A DNA stretch of 64,000 bases from Lyophyllum atratum (GCA_014905825.1 JACGCN010000023.1:682001-746000), one strand, 5' to 3'. Shown: positions 36,274 through 48,300, numbered from the stretch's first letter. The notes: generated by a model from the letters alone, not told the origin. A program made the numbers and translations.

Positions 36274-36891
36274 TTACTGAGAAGACCTGTTGTTTTTTAG
36301 GTGTGCGGTATATGTCGCATGGTTTCTCTCCGCAGCCTCGTATAGCTGCGCCCAATCCCGTGGACATACTGCATCATACCCACGGCTCGCGCTGCCCAAT
36401 GGATTCCGAACCGACTCGATCCTCAGATTCGCTCTGCATAGAATTGTTTGACGCAAATACGTGAGGCAGTGATGCGCGAGGTGTTCACTGTTCGGGATGT
36501 TGTGTTCGTTGCGCAAAATTCCTAAGCACCGGAGTTGGTGGAACAATGCGACAGTATACGGCCGGGTGCGGCTCGTGCGAGGGTCGGTGATGTGGACAGT
36601 ATGACCCCCAGAAGGTAGGAGTTTAGCGTATTCCAATGTCCCCTGGTCCGAGTCAAGGTCGTAGTGAGAGCTGTCACCGATGAACATGGCTACAGGGCCG
36701 GACGGTGCCACTTGGAAGTCAAGATAAGGAGCTACATCTACGATGCAGAGTCAGTATGTGATGAAGGTTCAGTGTGTTGTGGTGGACGAACGTCTACTGG
36801 GTCCACTCGTGAGCTGCAACAGCGCAAGACTCAATAAGAGGAGAACCAAAACAGAAGTTGCTGCACAGAGTTGGGCTCTTGGGTGCACCAT
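36274..36891 (-). CDS. UstYa-like (DUF3328) protein with altered first motif
   Basis: Two exons (36891-36792, 36737-36274) give 187 residues. An N-terminal membrane helix (LCAATSVLVLLLLSLALLQL) precedes the domain. The first motif is HQLRCL, with Arg where family members have His (HQLHCL). The second is SEHLAHHCLTYLRQTILC, followed by DAVCPRDWAQLYE. If the two motifs together bind metal, loss of one His may change or weaken activity. An in-frame ATG at 36969 would add 26 residues. With the gene at 32911 it makes two members of the family within 4 kb, flanking the MET17-like gene. Confidence 0.82.
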
Positions 36892-37339
36892 ATCAAAGCA
36901 GTCTGCTATATAGTGCGAAAGGGTCCGAGAATTGCCATAGACTTCCACTGGAGAGGGTAGGTTGCGCAAGGGTGCGCATTAGCGGAATATAAAATCGCGA
37001 AGCCCACCCATGGGCCTGGTGTCGGGATCGATTGTGTATCTGAGATTTACTCCATATACATGTACATTGTCAGGTTGACTACCTGGCTTCTTGATCGATT
37101 CCAGTCAGCAGAAAACAGTAGACGTTCCAGAATGTAGGGAGTTTGCTTGTGCCAAACTGCGAAGAGGCCGGATCACAGTAGTATCTAGGAGTATCTGGGG
37201 TCCCGTCTGGTCCCTGGTCTTCGAATCCAATTGCAAACCATACCCAATATGACTGACTTTCGTCTGCAGTGCTCGGCCAGTTACTTACTTTCGTCCAAAT
37301 TGCGTCGGACTTGCCGCACTTCGCTGACGGGCCTCTTCA
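36892..37339. other. Divergent promoter region
   Basis: About 450 bp shared by the minus-strand UstYa-like gene and the plus-strand membrane protein gene. No specific element is identified. Confidence 0.5.
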
Positions 37340-38269
37340 ATGCCTGCAACTGCCAACAGACAACACTATCAGCCCCTCTTGGTTGAGGAGGATGAACCTG
37401 GTCATTCTAATAAGGCGCCAGCACCCGGAACTGCTTCGCCTACGCTGTTTCATACCACAGTTCTTTGGTTCTGTATTGCCTGCACTGCAGTCAATGTCCT
37501 TACCTTGTGGCTGAACACTCGGATGCCTCTGCACTCTGCGCGTCAGGTGGACAGAAATAGCATTCACACTCTTCGTCGACCCTCACAGTACATCGGATTC
37601 GATACTATTCCTCGTCCGTCGCCTCCCATTCCGAGGAATCTCACGAACTTCCCATTTGCGGTTGCTCAGATAGATTCTGCCGAGGCCCGTAAAGTCTTCG
37701 AAACAGAGACAAAACGTTACCTGTCTCTCTCGGGCACGGTTTACCCTGATGATAAGAAGGTAGTTATTGCAAAGACGGTATGGATTCATCTGACAAGGAA
37801 GAGGTACTGCGCTAACTGTATTATCAGATCTCAACAGTTGTACAATTTCGCGCCATCGACTATGGCATGGAAGCCTGCGATGTGCACATTACTCTGGCGC
37901 CGGCGCGTGCGTCTCTAGGGCACGTCGAGGCGATCTCATTGTACAGACTCGAATCCGCCACTCCACTCGATCTCGAGACGCTATCACACAGAACGTCTCC
38001 ACGGCGGCTAGGGCGTATCGCAGATATCCAAGCTGTGCTAGGTAGCGAGACTCATTGGCATCGGAAAATGTCATGTTCGATGGAGGAGGTATTGACGTTC
38101 GAACTCGCATGCCCTCATGACATTCCTGTGGGTACAATATGCGACCTCGAGTGGTGGCAAACGAAGGAGGAGTCCACGCCAGGTTGGTCATTGACTGTCT
38201 CCATATTCAGAGCTGACGTCATTTCCTTCGTGCCTAGGAATCTACATAGTACAGCATGCTACTGTCTGA
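37340..38269 (+). CDS. Agaricomycete single-pass membrane protein of unknown function
   Basis: Three exons (37340-37777, 37828-38182, 38238-38269) give 274 residues. A Pro/Glu-rich cytosolic start (HYQPLLVEEDEPG) is followed by one helix (TTVLWFCIACTAVNVLTLWL). The outer domain has features I recall from a widespread agaricomycete family: SQYIGFDTIPRP near its start, PDDKKVVIAKT, ISTVVQFRAIDYGMEACDVH, an acidic segment, TFELACP with LEWWQ, and a very short last exon ending in IYIVQHATV. Genes of this kind often carry the label 'But2-like' or 'ubiquitin 3 binding'; I cannot confirm that from sequence. No catalytic motif is visible. All splice phases agree. Confidence 0.72.
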
Positions 38270-38779
38270 TCAGGGATTGGAGATGCGGAACTAATCCACC
38301 TCGATCTCCGTCCCTATCGTGAATACACCCTTGGCGTAGTCCGGATCTTGCATATCCAGGTCCTTCCATGTAGCATCAAAGATGCAATCTCAACGTCTTT
38401 TAGAGCGCCCAGTCGCAGCTGGAACAACTGATGCTGCAAACGGAAGCTGCGAACACGCCCGAGGTACAATCTGGCGGCTATCATGTCAGTTTGACAGGAT
38501 GACATCGTAAGGGGACCAGCTCTTGTGATACAGTAAGTCCGATTGGTCACGCGGCCTCCTTGGGTTGCTATCGTCCTAGGTCCTGTCAGCCGAAAGTGTC
38601 CAATCGACTGTCGTACAGCCAATAGTAAATGGATTCGATGTCTGGCCGTTTCTAGCTCGCGTAGATGTCGTGATGCTGATCGCAATCAAGTCATCCTTAC
38701 ACATTTAGTGCAGCGCAAAGGGAGCCTTGGATGCCTGTCTCTTACTTCCCGCGTCTACTCACCGCCTTCCACAGCACAT
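38270..38779. other. Intergenic
   Basis: About 510 bp. ORFs up to about 120 codons cross it on both strands without family likeness. Confidence 0.45.
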
Positions 38780-40610
38780 ATGTTTGCTGAGTACATTATC
38801 GCTGCGCGAGCAGACAAGCCCGATCTTGGCAAGTCTGTGGGGCCAATGTACTGGGGTAAGCTCGATGGTCATCCGCTAGTGTTCGTTACTAATTAGATTC
38901 AATACAGGTCTCGTACTAGCTGTATTGTGTGTTGACTTCTCCCTCACAAAATTTATGTTGACAATGATTTCCTTCAGCACATGCGGGATCAGCGTCGTCC
39001 AAGCCCATTATTACTTCCGAAAGAACCACGATAGGCCATGGCTGAGATGGACTGTAAGTAGTATCTATTTGAATGGATATTATTCGGCGTTCCGTACTGA
39101 TGTGGTCCTACCTAGGCGGGGACAATGTTGTAAGTCTTGCCCTGGGCTGTCCTGCAGATACAGAGAATATCACTGACGGCTGTGTTTATTTCTAGTTCAT
39201 TTGATCTTATCTCGACCGCGCTCGTCATAGCCGCAGTCTTTGAATATTTTGTATGTGCTCCGAAGCTTTGCTTCACGAGACTAATATTCACTTTCCATTC
39301 AGGTTCCGCGCTTTGGTGACGTCTCCCACCTGTGGCAGATCACCCCGTAAGCAAATCAGAAATAACAATACACTCACATCCATCGTTGAGATGAAATAAC
39401 AGAGCTCTGGCCGCAGAATGCATCTTCGCCATTTTTATCACTTTTATGTATGTTCCTTGCACATCCTTCGACGTCTAACCAAGGCTTAGAAGATTTCCAG
39501 CGCCCAGTTTTACTTTGGCTATCAGATCTATTGTGGTGAATACATGAATAATGTCCTCGCTAATCTAAGGATACTGAACGCTTCCTCCATAGTCAAGCCT
39601 GCGGGTATGGGCGGCCAGGTTCTTATTTCAGTCTTGGTGAGTGTCACATAGTTGTGAATTTCGCGCACAGTTGCTGAACTACACATGAAGGCTGTGCTTG
39701 CTCTCCTGTCTATGTGTACGTTCAATCTCGTACTTTGCCCTTGAATGGATGACTGACCACTACCTCCTATGTCTCCAGTATTCGGATGTGTATGCTTCAC
39801 TATGATGTTCGTCCATTCGAACTGGGAGCACTGGGCGCTCGCAATCCAGGTAGACTTTCTTCATAAGTTTCCTATATCTCTCGACATTTACAGATGATTA
39901 GATCGGCTTCTCTGGTTCGAAAGGGTTTGCCATGCTCTTCGACATCATTTCTACGATCACGATGTGCATGTTCTTGAAGAGGGCCAGTCCCGGTCTTACG
40001 GGCGGGTACGTTGCGTCTCGTTGTCCGTTCGTCGCGCGGCGATGCTCATGCTGAGGCCCTTAGTACAAAACGCGTTATCCAATTCTTGGTCTATTTCTGC
40101 ATCCAGCGTGGCGCCCTCGTCACCTTTGTGCAGACCATGCTCTTTGTCGTTAATTGGGCATTTAACCAAGAGATGTACTGGCTCACACCCCATCTACTCG
40201 TGACCAGACTTTACGTCAATACTTTCTGTGCGTACAGCTCCATCCCCTTCGAACATTCCGTCTCTTGAAAATGCTTACTCCGCGACCTTCTCTTAGTCGC
40301 CATGTACGTGCCCTGGATACTGCTTCATATTTGTGTTGGACTGACCCGCCGATCTAGGCTCAACTCCCGCAAATACTTGCGCAACAAGAATCTAGACACG
40401 AAGGCGGACAATGAGTCGATGGTGTCACAAGGCTCAGCTCTCATTTTCGGCACCGTGTCAGCAGGCAAGACTGCCACCGTGTCCGGCACCGCCACATTCG
40501 AGATTACCAGTAGAGAGAGTGAAAACGTGATTAATGCACCCTCGATCTTCCCGCCTCCGACTTACCGTTTACATCTTCAGAAAAGCCAGCAATCTTCAAG
40601 ACATGACTAG
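38780..40610 (+). CDS. DUF6534-type seven-helix membrane protein
   Basis: Multi-exon gene with many very short exons. Hydrophobic segments in order include LVLAVLCVDF, FMLTMISFSTCGISVVQAHY followed by YFRKNHDRPWLRW, DLISTALVIAAVFEYF, a helix with ALAAECIFAIFITFI, the segment GFAMLFDIISTITMCMFLKR, VIQFLVYFCIQRGALVTFVQ with TMLFVVNWAF, and a last helix before LNSRKYLRNKN. This order (Y-F motif, D-x-I-S-T-A-L segment, R-G-x-L-T near helix six, L-N-x-R after helix seven) matches the basidiomycete DUF6534 family. Its function is unknown, although a receptor-like topology is often noted. The cytosolic tail is Ser/Thr-rich. I did not fix every exon border; the region around 39.05-39.20 kb is the least certain. 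Confidence 0.7.
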
Positions 40611-41013
40611 GAGTTCTAATTAGAGTCCGAGTCGCCATTTTGTACTTTAGTCCTTGCTCTATCTCCTCTCTTACCATTCATTCGTTGACGGTTTGCGGTC
40701 TCTGATGATATTTATCGACTCAAGAGGCATGTACCAATATGAAGAGTCGAACAGCATTACGACGATTGCTTCTGTTCAAGTTCAAGGTGTCGAAGGTGCC
40801 ACTGGAGGCAAATTGGGCATATATGTACTCCCAAGAGATTCATGACGACCTCGCGTGCCGTGGGCATCGCATCGCATACCGGTCAGGTTATGGTATGGAG
40901 GCTTGACTGGTGGTGTCTGTCTATCCAGGGACCTGGATCAGCCTAATAGACTGATCTTCGGTTACCAGCCTACGTCACGACAACTTGAACCACGACAACC
41001 ACGACAACCAAGT
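40611..41013. other. Intergenic: promoter of PhyH-like gene
   Basis: About 400 bp, ending in a short direct repeat of ACGACAACC (40990-41010) just ahead of the next start codon. Nothing else is seen. Confidence 0.5.
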
Positions 41014-41992
41014 ATGTCCGAAGCTCCAGTTTCCATCGTCCCCTCACCGGCCGAGCTCGTGTCTAAGCAGCTCTCCCCTCAAAATCTCGAAAAGGCTCTT
41101 ATCGCTCTCCACAAAGATGGTCTCGTAGTCTTAGAGAATGTTATCCCTGTTCCATTGCTCGAGGCGCTCAACAAAGTCATGGTCGCTGATGCCAAAATCC
41201 TCTCCTCAAGAGGTGTAGACAGTCCTTTCAACTACCACAAAGGCAACATCCAACAAGATCCTCCTTTGACGGACGATTTATTCTTCCCTGACATCTACTT
41301 AAGTCAGTCCCTACTACGTTCTTACTGATTCTGTCCCGACTGTCTATTTAGACGCCTTCGCTATCCAAGTTACCACCGGAATGTATGGCCCACCACCGAA
41401 AATGACGTTCCTATCCGGCAACACCGCTCTACCACATAGCACTGAATCTCAGCCTGTTCATACGGACGCTGACTTTGACCATCCAAGTATCCCATTCGCA
41501 TACGTTGTAAACGTTCCCTTGATCCCATTCTCTATCACCAATGGCTCCACCGAGGTCTGGCTGGGTACACACATCGACGCTGGCCCACACCAGCAGCAAA
41601 GTCTCCATGGTGATCGTCATTCGGGTGTCATCATCCCCGAATTACTGGAGGAGAGGCGAAAGATAAGAGGCCCGATTCAGCCGACCATTCCGGTGGGAAG
41701 TATTGTTGTCAGAGACCTCAAGTTGTGGCACTGTGGAAAGCCGAATAGTACAGCGGACACCAGGGTCATGTTGGCAATGATCCACTTTGCACCGTGGTAC
41801 AGGAATCAGATGAAGCTCAAGTTTCCCAAAGGAGGAGAGGTGGAGAAGAGACTGAAGGCAGTGGAGAGACAGCTGCAGGTCCCGTGTGAGTGGGTCGAGG
41901 GAGAGGTGGACCATTTGGCGGTGAGGTTTGGAAACTCCTATAATTTTGGGCAGAGTGACGGAGCGGCGGATGCGAGGACGTGGAGGAGGTGA
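41014..41992 (+). CDS. Phytanoyl-CoA dioxygenase-like Fe(II)/2-oxoglutarate enzyme
   Basis: Two exons (41014-41302, 41352-41992) give 309 residues of the PhyH family. Such enzymes hydroxylate or otherwise oxidise small molecules, often in specialised pathways. The iron site is visible: QPVHTDADF gives the H-x-D pair and LWHCGKPN gives the distal His. The Arg that binds 2-oxoglutarate is probably in NSTADTRVMLAM. The N-terminal LEKALIALHKDGLVVLENVI is the usual start of the family. There is no targeting signal or PTS1. Downstream lies gene debris, then a terpene synthase and a GMC oxidoreductase, so a tailoring role is plausible but not shown. Confidence 0.9.
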
Positions 41993-42154
41993 AGGAAGGG
42001 GGAATTGATACCAGGATGGATCAGGAACATCATTCAAGAACCGGACATTGTTGCTTTTTTTCTGATTTATGCATTGATTTTCAGCCAAACGTTCAATCAT
42101 CACTCCAGCTTGACTCCAGCGCGGTAGGAAGACCTACTACCCTTGGGCGCCGGG

Positions 42155-42454
42155 CCTTTATTGCTCCCACCGAAAACGAAATTGATCCTTGTCCGGCTAG
42201 GTGAGATTGGGTGCTGTGAAACCGGTGAATGTCGCAAAGGTTGTAGATACTTCACGCCTACTAGGTGCTTGGCCGCGCAAGTCGAAGAGTTTAAAATCAG
42301 GAATTGGTCTGCTTTGACTGCAAATATCGCTGCTAAAATAGCATTGATTGCCCCTGGAGGTGCAGCGCCTGTTACTTATGATGTCGTAAGCTTCGGGATG
42401 CCCTTGGAAGGGCTATCAGGAAACGCATTGACAAAGAAATATTGTGAGGGTGCT
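42155..42454 (-). pseudogene. Copied 3' fragment of the EEP hydrolase gene
   Basis: About 300 bp that match 29647-29940, in the same orientation, at about 85% identity by eye. The source covers a coding exon plus part of the preceding intron of the EEP gene. The copy has indels that destroy the frame, lacks the 5' four fifths of the gene and its last exon, and retains the intron edge. It is therefore a DNA-level segmental copy and not a retrocopy. Confidence 0.85.
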
Positions 42455-42703
42455 CGTCAGTCGGAAATTCCCGGACCGGCATACCACCGGCTATGATCCA
42501 AGTGACCGAGCTGACCGCTGGGCTGGCAATGGTCATGGTAGGTCATGGTCCACGAAGTTGCAGCACAAACAAATGGTGGCCGTGCCTAGCGGCGCCTTGC
42601 GAGTCCAATCCTCGCAGGGAGCCACCGTGTTGCTTAGTCTTATCCCCTCTTCTTTGACATCGACTGAATTCGAAGCCTTTGAATCAGAACGCGAGTAATT
42701 TGA

Positions 42704-42930
42704 ATTACCACTCTCGAGGTTGTGTCCTCGGATAACTAGCGAAGGCCAAGATTCAAAGCGGGGTGAGTGGCTTCCCCTGTTGTTAATATTTATGTTTCTT
42801 ACCGCCGTCATGCAGAATTCCTCCTGATCAGCAACGTCATCACCAGCAAGCAGCTTGAGGACGGCCGCACGCTTTCCGATCACAACATGGAGAGGGACTC
42901 TACCCTCCATCTCGTCTCCCACCTCAACAC
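42704..42930 (+). pseudogene. Ubiquitin pseudogene fragment
   Basis: Plus-strand pieces match ubiquitin: ITTLEVVSSDN (for TITLEVESSDT), KAKIQ at 42740-42760, then after an intron-like gap with GTGAGT...GCAG the bases code IPPDQQR in one frame and [13 protein letters not shown] plus STLHLV in another. An in-frame stop follows SSDN, and small deletions fall before and after IPPDQQR, so no functional protein can come from it. The intron-like gap lies within the EGIPP region and is kept, which argues for a DNA copy and not a retrocopy. Confidence 0.85.
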
Positions 42931-43381
42931 ACTCTGGGACTGGTCTCGCTTTCCTTCACACCAGATGCAGAACATGCGATCTACGACAGTTTTGAAAGGG
43001 TGACGTCGCTGTGGGATCTGTCTTCGGGGAGATCACGGCGAAGTACAAGAGTTTTGTCCGGACGACCAACGATTCTGAACCTTGTGAGTCTATCCTGCAT
43101 TCTTCCTATGAGACGAGCTGACCTCCGCTTTCACCGCGCGGTCGTCGATCAACTCAAGGGCAAAACCTGCGCCTCTTGCGGCAGCCTCAGAGCGCATCTT
43201 CATCCGCTCTGTATCATCGAGGACGCCGAGGGTGCCCCACCGGCTGTTGTCGCCTTCACGAAGCATGGGCTTCACGAAGCATGGGGAGTGCCTTGTCGGC
43301 CTTCCTCCAAAGCGACAAGCAGTTGTCAACTCTGCAAACACAGCCTTTGCGTTCAACGATTGATTAGGCGTAAGTCTCATA
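42931..43381. other. Unassigned stretch ahead of terpene synthase
   Basis: About 450 bp. One frame has protein-like composition ([20 protein letters not shown]) but I do not recognise it, and it does not connect to either neighbour. A direct repeat of CTTCACGAAGCATGGG lies at about 43256-43290. It may be further gene debris. Confidence 0.4.
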
Positions 43382-44613
43382 ATGGTCATGATGATGATGT
43401 CATCTATCTTCCGTGATCTTCTCCACTTGCTCTCGACTACTCGTACATTCCTCCCCGCCTTCTCATGGTCAAATCACAATGTTCTCAGACAGCAACAATC
43501 TCAGGGCTTTGTCCAAGAAATAGCCAGCGCGTTCCTTGACGACCTGAACTACCATTCTCCAGACTCCGATGCAGAACTGCGGAAGAGGTTGAGTCACACC
43601 TTACGTTCAGACTTCGCGGTCTATGATGATAATACTGCGTGGTTTGAAAAAGTCTGTGCACAAGCATCGGCCATGGCAGAGGTATGTAGAAGCCTTTCGT
43701 TGATTTCAGCCGATTTGAAAATGGCGGTATCGACAGCTTAGTTATCCCGGCCATGCGGCGAAAATCCAACTTCAAATCGCACGTTTCACCTGGTATTTCA
43801 CGTCCCATCACGTCGAGGTTGTAGGTTACTGATAACTGCCAGGTTTATGCTTTACCTAGACGATCTCTGTCATAAATTCCCGACATCCTTGGAAAGGTTT
43901 CAACAACATGTCCTGACGAATGATGCCGCACAGGCACCTATCCTCCGGTGCTTTCGAGACCACCTCACCGATATGTACCGTTCTTGGGATGCAATTCCTG
44001 CGAATTGCATTGTCTTGTCAGCCATGGAGTATGTTAATGGGTGTGCACTGGAGGAAATGCCAGCGATACGTGGCATGGAACTCTCCGACGCTGCTCATTC
44101 TTGGCCGTACTACCTGCGTGCAAAGACAGGCGTCGCTGGTGCCTACTCCTTCATGATATTTCCGATGGACACGAACCCCGACATATCCGTGTACATTCAA
44201 GTGATCGGAGACATCAGTTTGTTCATCGACCTAACCAACGACATACTCTCGTACGCCTCTCCCTCCCCTCACGAATCCCCTCCCACTCCGCTCTGACGAT
44301 GCTTCGCCAGATTCTATAAAGAATGTCTAGCCGGAGAGACAAACAACTATGTCCACAACAGGGCATATGTGACTCAAAAGTCCATCTACGATACTCTCCG
44401 AGATGTCGCTCGGGATGCGTTAGCTGCGCATGCTCGAGTCACGAAAATCCTGCAATCTACTGATGCCTACAATTCATGGAAGAGCTTTGTTAACGGATAT
44501 TTGTGCGTCTCGTCGTCTATAGTATATACGGATCCCTTGATTGATTGTTCTAATCTGATAGGGCGTTCCATGCCACCCAAGAGCGTTACCTCCTCTGTGA
44601 TCTTGGTTTCTAG
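43382..44613 (+). CDS. Trichodiene synthase-like (TRI5 family) sesquiterpene synthase
   Basis: Class I terpene cyclase that would convert farnesyl diphosphate to a sesquiterpene. Five exons (43382-43681, 43737-43801, 43843-44250, 44311-44502, 44562-44613) give 338 residues without frame errors. The aspartate-rich site is YLDDLCHKF, which lacks the third acidic residue of DDxxD/E. The NSE/DTE motif is complete across an intron: NDILSFYKE. Family features include CALEEMPAIRG with the following PYYLRAKTGVAGAYSFMIFP, TQKSIYDTLRDVARDALAAH and the C-terminal AFHATQERYL. The start is unsure because several ATGs are clustered; 43397 is an alternative. The product cannot be predicted. A GMC oxidoreductase lies 0.7 kb downstream. 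Confidence 0.87.
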
Positions 44614-45335
44614 CAGATTTGTTTGCGGTATTGGTACATATATATATATCATGCTATCATCCCATTCATTCTTCCATTCTTGCATGGCCTTCCATGTTCC
44701 TGGATTGTTTCTCGCTGACAGACCACAAACAACAAGCACTTCTTAGGTTGTTATGCTACATTTCCCTTTTGTCGTCGGCGCAAAATCACACCTGATTCTA
44801 TCGCCGGTCAATTTCTAGATTTCCGTTACGGATCGACGTGACGAGGTCAGGAAGCAGGGTGAACAGAAACTTGTACGCCTTCGCGGCGTCTTCGCTTTGC
44901 GCAGCGAGTGCCTCAAATCATATACGAATCATGATGGTGAAGGGTTCTGCAACTTACCGATATGCCCGGGTCTGAGCGATCAGGATCATAACGTAAGTTT
45001 TTGTGAGCGGTTATCTGTCACGAACGTGAAGTGGATTCTGCATCTGTCCGTCTCTGTCCGTTCTGCCTGATTGTTCTGTTCTCGACGAGCCTTGCTACTC
45101 AAACATGCCATTACCGCCTTGGTGATCTCGATTTCTATACGGACGTCGATGGGCGTAAGATAATCAGGAAGCATTCGATAATGGGTGCACAGCTAGGCTT
45201 CGAATCCGTCTCATGCGGATGTTCTCTGTGGGCGGGTTTGACGGTTGCTTGCCAAAAACGTGGGTCAAGAAGCTCAGGCTCTGAGCACCCTTTCCCTGGC
45301 TCTCAAACCATCGTCACTATACCGAGCAAGATATC
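44614..45335. other. Intergenic: GMC promoter region
   Basis: About 720 bp between terpene synthase and GMC oxidoreductase. No recognisable coding sequence or repeat. Confidence 0.5.
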
Positions 45336-48300
45336 ATGTTATCTGCAGACTACGTTGTTGTCGGCGCTGGTCTCACTGGCACTGCTCTGGCAGTGAGGTT
45401 ATCAGAGGATTCGACGGTAACCGTTACGGTCCTCGAGGCAGGTGGAGACAAATTCCACGATGAGAACCTCGACACGCCTGGTAAGTAAATCTGAAATTTC
45501 TTCGCAGCCAAATCTCACGAGGGACGATAAGCATACATCGTTAACAACCTTGGTAATCCTGATAAGGATTGGGCGTTCTTCAGCTCTCCTCAAAAACACC
45601 TGGGCGGACGTTCCATGTATCTTCCCAGGTGAGCGTCACATCACCTCCACGAGACTGAACTCGGATCAACCCTTCTGTAGAGGCAAAGGTATCGGAGGCA
45701 GCAGTTTGGTAGGTCCTTTGCATAGCTGTGTTTGGTGCAACGGTCCTGAACGCTCGATAGCTGAACTTTATGGAAGTCAACCGGTACGTCACCAGTCAAT
45801 TCATCTCATGCCCTCTAACGATTGCGGATATGTAGTGCCTCGTCAACCGAGTACGATGGTAAGACACAAAATTTTGAATCAACTCGTCCGTGCTCTGAAG
45901 GTTCTGGTAGCGCTCGGAAAGCTAGGATCTTCACGGTGGGGTTGGACTGATCTTCTTCCATACTTTCTAAAGGTCACAGCAAAGAACGTTAACTACATAT
46001 AACAATGCTGAAATCAGTCTAGTCCGAAACGCTGGTGTATAATCAGGAAGCCGCCACAAAATACGGACAGAAATTTGACCAAAAGCACCAAGGTGCTTCG
46101 GGACCCATACAGAGAACTGTGCCTCGTTGGTTAGACCCTATTGCAATGCCCTGGATAGAAGCCGTCAAATCTCGTGGCATCCAGTACAATCCGGACCCCG
46201 TAGGTATGATATTTGGCCTTCCGACCTGTGCTGATGCCCCGTACCAAGAACGACGGCGATGACACAGGCCTTTGGATCAGCACTAAGACCATCGATCGTA
46301 ATTCCATTCGAAGTTCAGCAGCTTCCGTACGTGTGTCATCCCCTCATTCTGTGCCCAACCGACCTCATACACATAGGCATACTACGAGCCCAATAAATCG
46401 CGAGCCAATCTACAGATCATCACTGGCGCTCACGCAGCTAGAATATTGACGTCTGCGAAGGATCTCGTCGTTGCGACCGGAGTCGAGTTCCTTAAAGATG
46501 GGACACTCCAGACGATACAGGCAAGGAAGGAAGTCATCCTATGTTGCGGTAGTTACCAAACACCGCAGATCCTTGAATTATCTGGCAAGCAAGCCTTGGG
46601 TTTAGCCTTGAAAACTACTCACGAGTTATCATTAGGCATCGGAGACCCCAAGGTTTTGAACAAGCATGGCATTCCAGTCGTCGTCGACTTACCCGGTGTC
46701 GGTAACAACCTTCGTATGTTCTCCCAAAATCCATATCGATGAGATCTAACCTGTAACCAGAGGTCAGTGATCAAGGGGTACCCAATTTCAGAATTTGTGA
46801 AGGTATGTTGTGAAACGAGGTTAAGCAGTCGCCAGACCCTCCCCCCCTCCCCTACCTCCCAAAAAAGGAAACCAATACTGAATTTGGAAGGTCTCGGACC
46901 CTGATGCACGTGTACTTTCTATTAATATCTATGACCCCACTCTCGCCCCGCTTTACTCTCACCACCATCGACGTTTTCCTAGTGGGCCTCCCTTCGCCTC
47001 TTGCGCACACGGAAGCCAGCACTTTCACGGCACACATCGTCACAGAACCAGCCACCTTTCACTTTCTCAAGCAAACCACGACAGGCAAGATGGAACTACA
47101 ATAGGTTGATGTCAAGCATGGGCTCGAGTTGAGGCAAGCATGGTACGTACTTTTTGATCACATCCTGGCCCGTTACACGCAACTAATTCATCACGATTCT
47201 CTATTTTTTGCTCGCAGTCGGCACACATGAACTGCTCCGGGCTGGGTGTCCTTTCTTTTCGACGCCGTGATGGACGGCGGGGGTGTTCCAGTTCTGCCAA
47301 AGAGGGATCGATACGAGAGTTTGAAGGTCCAATAGGGGGGGCCTGTGTCGGGGGGTTGTCGTCTTCGGTACTAGAAAGGTGTGTTCCAACTCCTTGCTCG
47401 TCAGAAACAAGACTGATTTCGCCGCATATCACCAACTCTGCAGATTGACCAGCATCCCCTCCGTCGTTTTCAATCGTATTCGAACACGGTGGGATAGGGG
47501 CCGGGGAGTGTGTGGTGCGTCTGGGCAGTTCTCGGGCGAAGGGTATTTCAAGGAGCGCAGAGGTACTATCCGCATTAAACTGAGATGTCTGAAATCAAGA
47601 TCAGCAAATTATATGCCTCATGAGCCTAGATCTACTTACTGAACGCGACTTCTTCTTCGTTCCCATCACTGGCGAGGGTCGTTTTGAGGAAGGCAGGACC
47701 AGGAAAACGGCGCAGCATCGCAATTAGATCATCGATAAACCACATGGCAGTGTCTAAAAATACTCTAACGAGCTGGAGAAAAAACTCGGACAAGACGTCA
47801 CTGGACCCCCCCTCCCTCCCTACACACCGTCTCGGCAACTGCCGGTGTGTACCCCTTGTCAGTGATGCAAATGTAGCGAAAGCAAATGACATCATGGATG
47901 CTTACACAGGAGCATGTCACTGCTACGTATACCGCCAAACTGACTCCTGGACACGAGACATGGGAAAATATGCGAGATCCCAGCTTTGCTAAGAAACAAG
48001 AAGAGATATAGTATGTGCCTCCGTGTCTTTTGTTGTCCGATGAATAATTGGTTATCGCAGTAGGACCAGCAGGGGCGGCATGTTATCCGCTTTGCCGTCT
48101 GCATTTGCATTCCTGCCATTCAAAGACTTCGACACGGATGGAGAAATTGCGAACTCGGTCAAGAATCTCGAGCTCCCTGATACACCGTCGTTTAGCATTC
48201 AGAAGGAATGGGTTAAGAACGACAGTGTACCTTTCCTTGAGTATGTCGATTTCGTCATCCTTGCAACGCAGCCTAATGTCACGGTAGGATCAACGCCTTC

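Noticed and set aside
42533..42922. 129-codon minus-strand ORF
   Set aside because: It is the antisense of the ubiquitin pseudogene; the recognisable protein is on the plus strand.
43090..43389. 99-codon minus-strand ORF with protein-like composition
   Set aside because: I could not link it to a family, a start or a splice partner; noted as part of an unassigned stretch only.
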